A stretch of DNA of 13,366 bases, taken from contig USFU01000031.1 of the NCBI GenBank assembly GCA_900554135.1, positions 1 to 13,366 of the forward strand. The letters are read 5' to 3'. A program made the translations under genes and the position numbers. Every line of letters begins with the position of its first letter. Position 1 is the stretch's first letter. The notes beneath the pieces are model-generated. The model was not told the origin of the DNA. It did not search any database and saw only the letters and a program-made list of their open reading frames with translations. This DNA is from an uncultured Collinsella sp. GTDB taxonomy: Bacteria > Actinomycetota > Coriobacteriia > Coriobacteriales > Coriobacteriaceae. This document shows positions 12,339-13,366 of this stretch, piece by piece.

Positions 12339-13274
12339 TTAGGCCTTTTTGGGTTTGTTGACGATGATGATGCCGCCGCAGACCAACAGCAGGGCAACGA
12401 TGACGGTAACGGGGCTCGTGCCAGCGCCCTCGCCGAGCAGCATCGCGCTCAGCAGCACGCCAAAGACCGGGTTCATAAAGCCAAAGACCGAAACGCGGCT
12501 GACGGGGTTGACGGCAAGCAGGCGCGACCACAGCGAGTAGGCGACCGCGGAGATAAGCGCCATGTAGATGATGAGCGCGATGGCGGGGGCAATCGCCGTG
12601 GGGGAGAGCGTGCCGCCCATCAAAAACCCGATGGCGGTGAGGACCAGGCCGCCGACCAAGAACTGCCACCCGGCAAGCAAGACGCCGTCGTGCTCGCGCG
12701 AGAAGATGCCGATCAGGCAGGTCGAAAGGGCACCCGCGACGGTGGAGGCCAGGATAAAGCCCTCGCCGTCGAGCGTAAAGCCAAAGGTGCCGTCCGCGCC
12801 CGAAAGGTTGACGAGCGCGACACCGGCAAAGCCCAGTACGCAGCTGAGCACCTTGGCCGCATCGAGCTTTTCGGTGCGAAACGCCAGGGCGGCAAAGAGG
12901 ATTGCGAGGAAGTTGGCGCTGGCCTCGATGATGGAACTCGACATGGCACTGGCGCGCGAGAGTCCCAGGTAGAAAAAGAAGTACTGCCCGATAGTCTGGA
13001 AGAGCGACAAGATGCAGATGGGCTTGATATCGCGCACTTGCGGAACGAGCGGACGGCGCTGGGCCACGCTCATGCCAACAATGACCAGCATGCCGGCAAG
13101 GGTGAAGCGCAGGCCCGCGAAGAGCAGCTGCGAGGCGCTATCGTGCGCGGGAATGCCAAAGAGGCCGTAGCCAATCTTGATGCAGGGGAAGGCGGAGCCC
13201 CAGAGCGCGCAGCAAACGAGGCAGCCCAGGATGAGTCCGGGCAGGGTGGCGAGATACGGCTTGCGGCTTTCCAT
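12339..13274 (-). CDS. EamA/DMT-superfamily transporter
   Basis: The start is the ATG at 13274 (MESRKPYLATLPG), with AGGAAGGA 4 nt upstream; an ATG 14 codons earlier lacks a ribosome site. The 311-aa product has about ten membrane helices in two homologous EamA halves. The first half shows CALWGSAFPCIKIGY (residues about 22-36), then LFAGLRFTLAGMLV and SRASAMSSSIIEASANFLAILFAAL. The second half contains TVAGALSTCLIGIFSRE, YMALISAVAYSLWSRLL and VSRVSVFGFMNPVFGVLLSAMLLGE, the typical second-half signature with conserved Pro before the last helices. The protein ends in a basic NKPKKA tail. The family exports amino acids or other small metabolites; substrate cannot be predicted. Monocistronic on current evidence. 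Confidence 0.92.
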   Translation of the reverse strand: MESRKPYLATLPGLILGCLVCCALWGSAFPCIKIGYGLFGIPAHDSASQLLFAGLRFTLAGMLVIVGMSVAQRRPLVPQVRDIKPICILSLFQTIGQYFFFYLGLSRASAMSSSIIEASANFLAILFAALAFRTEKLDAAKVLSCVLGFAGVALVNLSGADGTFGFTLDGEGFILASTVAGALSTCLIGIFSREHDGVLLAGWQFLVGGLVLTAIGFLMGGTLSPTAIAPAIALIIYMALISAVAYSLWSRLLAVNPVSRVSVFGFMNPVFGVLLSAMLLGEGAGTSPVTVIVALLLVCGGIIIVNKPKKA

Positions 13275-13299
13275 GATGTCCTTCCTACATGCGCGAAGC

Positions 13300-13336
13300 A
13301 AAAAAGAACCCGCCACCGGATGTGTCGGTGGCGGGT
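13300..13336 (-). terminator. Terminator-like hairpin directly upstream of the EamA transporter gene
   Basis: ACCCGCCACCG (13308-13318) and CGGTGGCGGGT (13326-13336) form a perfect 11-bp stem with a 7-nt loop. On the minus strand it is followed by TTCTTTTTT (13308-13300), a classical intrinsic terminator. It lies only 26 bp before the transporter ATG. It may end an upstream gene outside the window or attenuate transporter expression. Confidence 0.8.
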
Positions 13337-13352
13337 GTTGTTACCCGAAGGG

Positions 13353-13358
13353 ATTGTA
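13353..13358 (-). promoter_or_regulatory. Candidate -10 element upstream of the terminator-like hairpin
   Basis: The minus strand reads TACAAT (13358-13353), 5 of 6 to consensus. Transcription would start near 13346, just before the hairpin at 13336-13308. The -35 would be outside the window, so this is only a candidate. Confidence 0.35.
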
Positions 13359-13366
13359 CCCGATGG

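Noticed and set aside
1..13366. Mobile element, CRISPR array or tRNA/attachment site
   Set aside because: I found no transposase or integrase-like protein, no regularly spaced repeats, no target duplications and no tRNA cloverleaf in the parts read closely. A tRNAscan and self-alignment would settle it.

Overview
The window looks like a stretch of chromosome from a high-GC gut actinobacterium of the class Coriobacteriia, most like Collinsella. This rests on the overall coding style (GC-rich third positions, GTG starts, AGGAGG-type ribosome sites), the set of genes, and the anaerobic flavin/ferredoxin electron-transfer operon. The species is an inference. I see no transposase, phage gene, CRISPR array, tRNA or rRNA.

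Layout. (1) 1-821, minus: the N-terminal part of a TerB_N-domain protein, cut by the window edge. (2) 910-1626, minus: a DUF554 (YqgA-like) membrane protein with its own extended -10 promoter. (3) 1716-4892, minus: a compact run of five genes that I cannot match to a described system. It encodes a 98-aa cytoplasmic protein, a 169-aa single-pass membrane-anchored protein, a 200-aa secreted WxL-like beta-sandwich protein, an 86-aa exported mini-protein with a sortase-signal-like tail, and a 467-aa secreted cysteine-containing protein. A 345-bp divergent intergenic region with an inverted repeat and TGACCAA direct repeats precedes it. (4) 5238-8863, plus: a three-gene operon for a GlcD-type FAD-dependent 2-hydroxyacid (lactate-like) dehydrogenase, EtfB, and an EtfA with two N-terminal [4Fe-4S] motifs. 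This is the architecture of the electron-confurcating lactate dehydrogenase/Etf complex known from Acetobacterium. (5) 8860-9672, minus: an HD-domain phosphohydrolase whose stop codon shares a CTAG with the etfA stop. (6) 9885-10907, plus: a 2-keto-3-deoxygluconate permease. (7) 11094-12236, plus: a seven-TM GGDEF diguanylate cyclase with an intact catalytic motif but no RxxD inhibitory site. (8) 12339-13274, minus: an EamA/DMT exporter with a terminator at its 3' end and a terminator-like hairpin directly upstream of its start.

How it fits together. The dehydrogenase/Etf operon probably oxidises a 2-hydroxyacid and drives the endergonic reduction of NAD+ at the expense of reduced ferredoxin. 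The KDG permease could supply sugar-acid carbon. The five-gene secreted/anchored cluster is the best candidate for something undescribed. Its products look like parts of one cell-surface assembly: an anchored subunit, two secreted beta-rich subunits and a tiny wall-anchored peptide.
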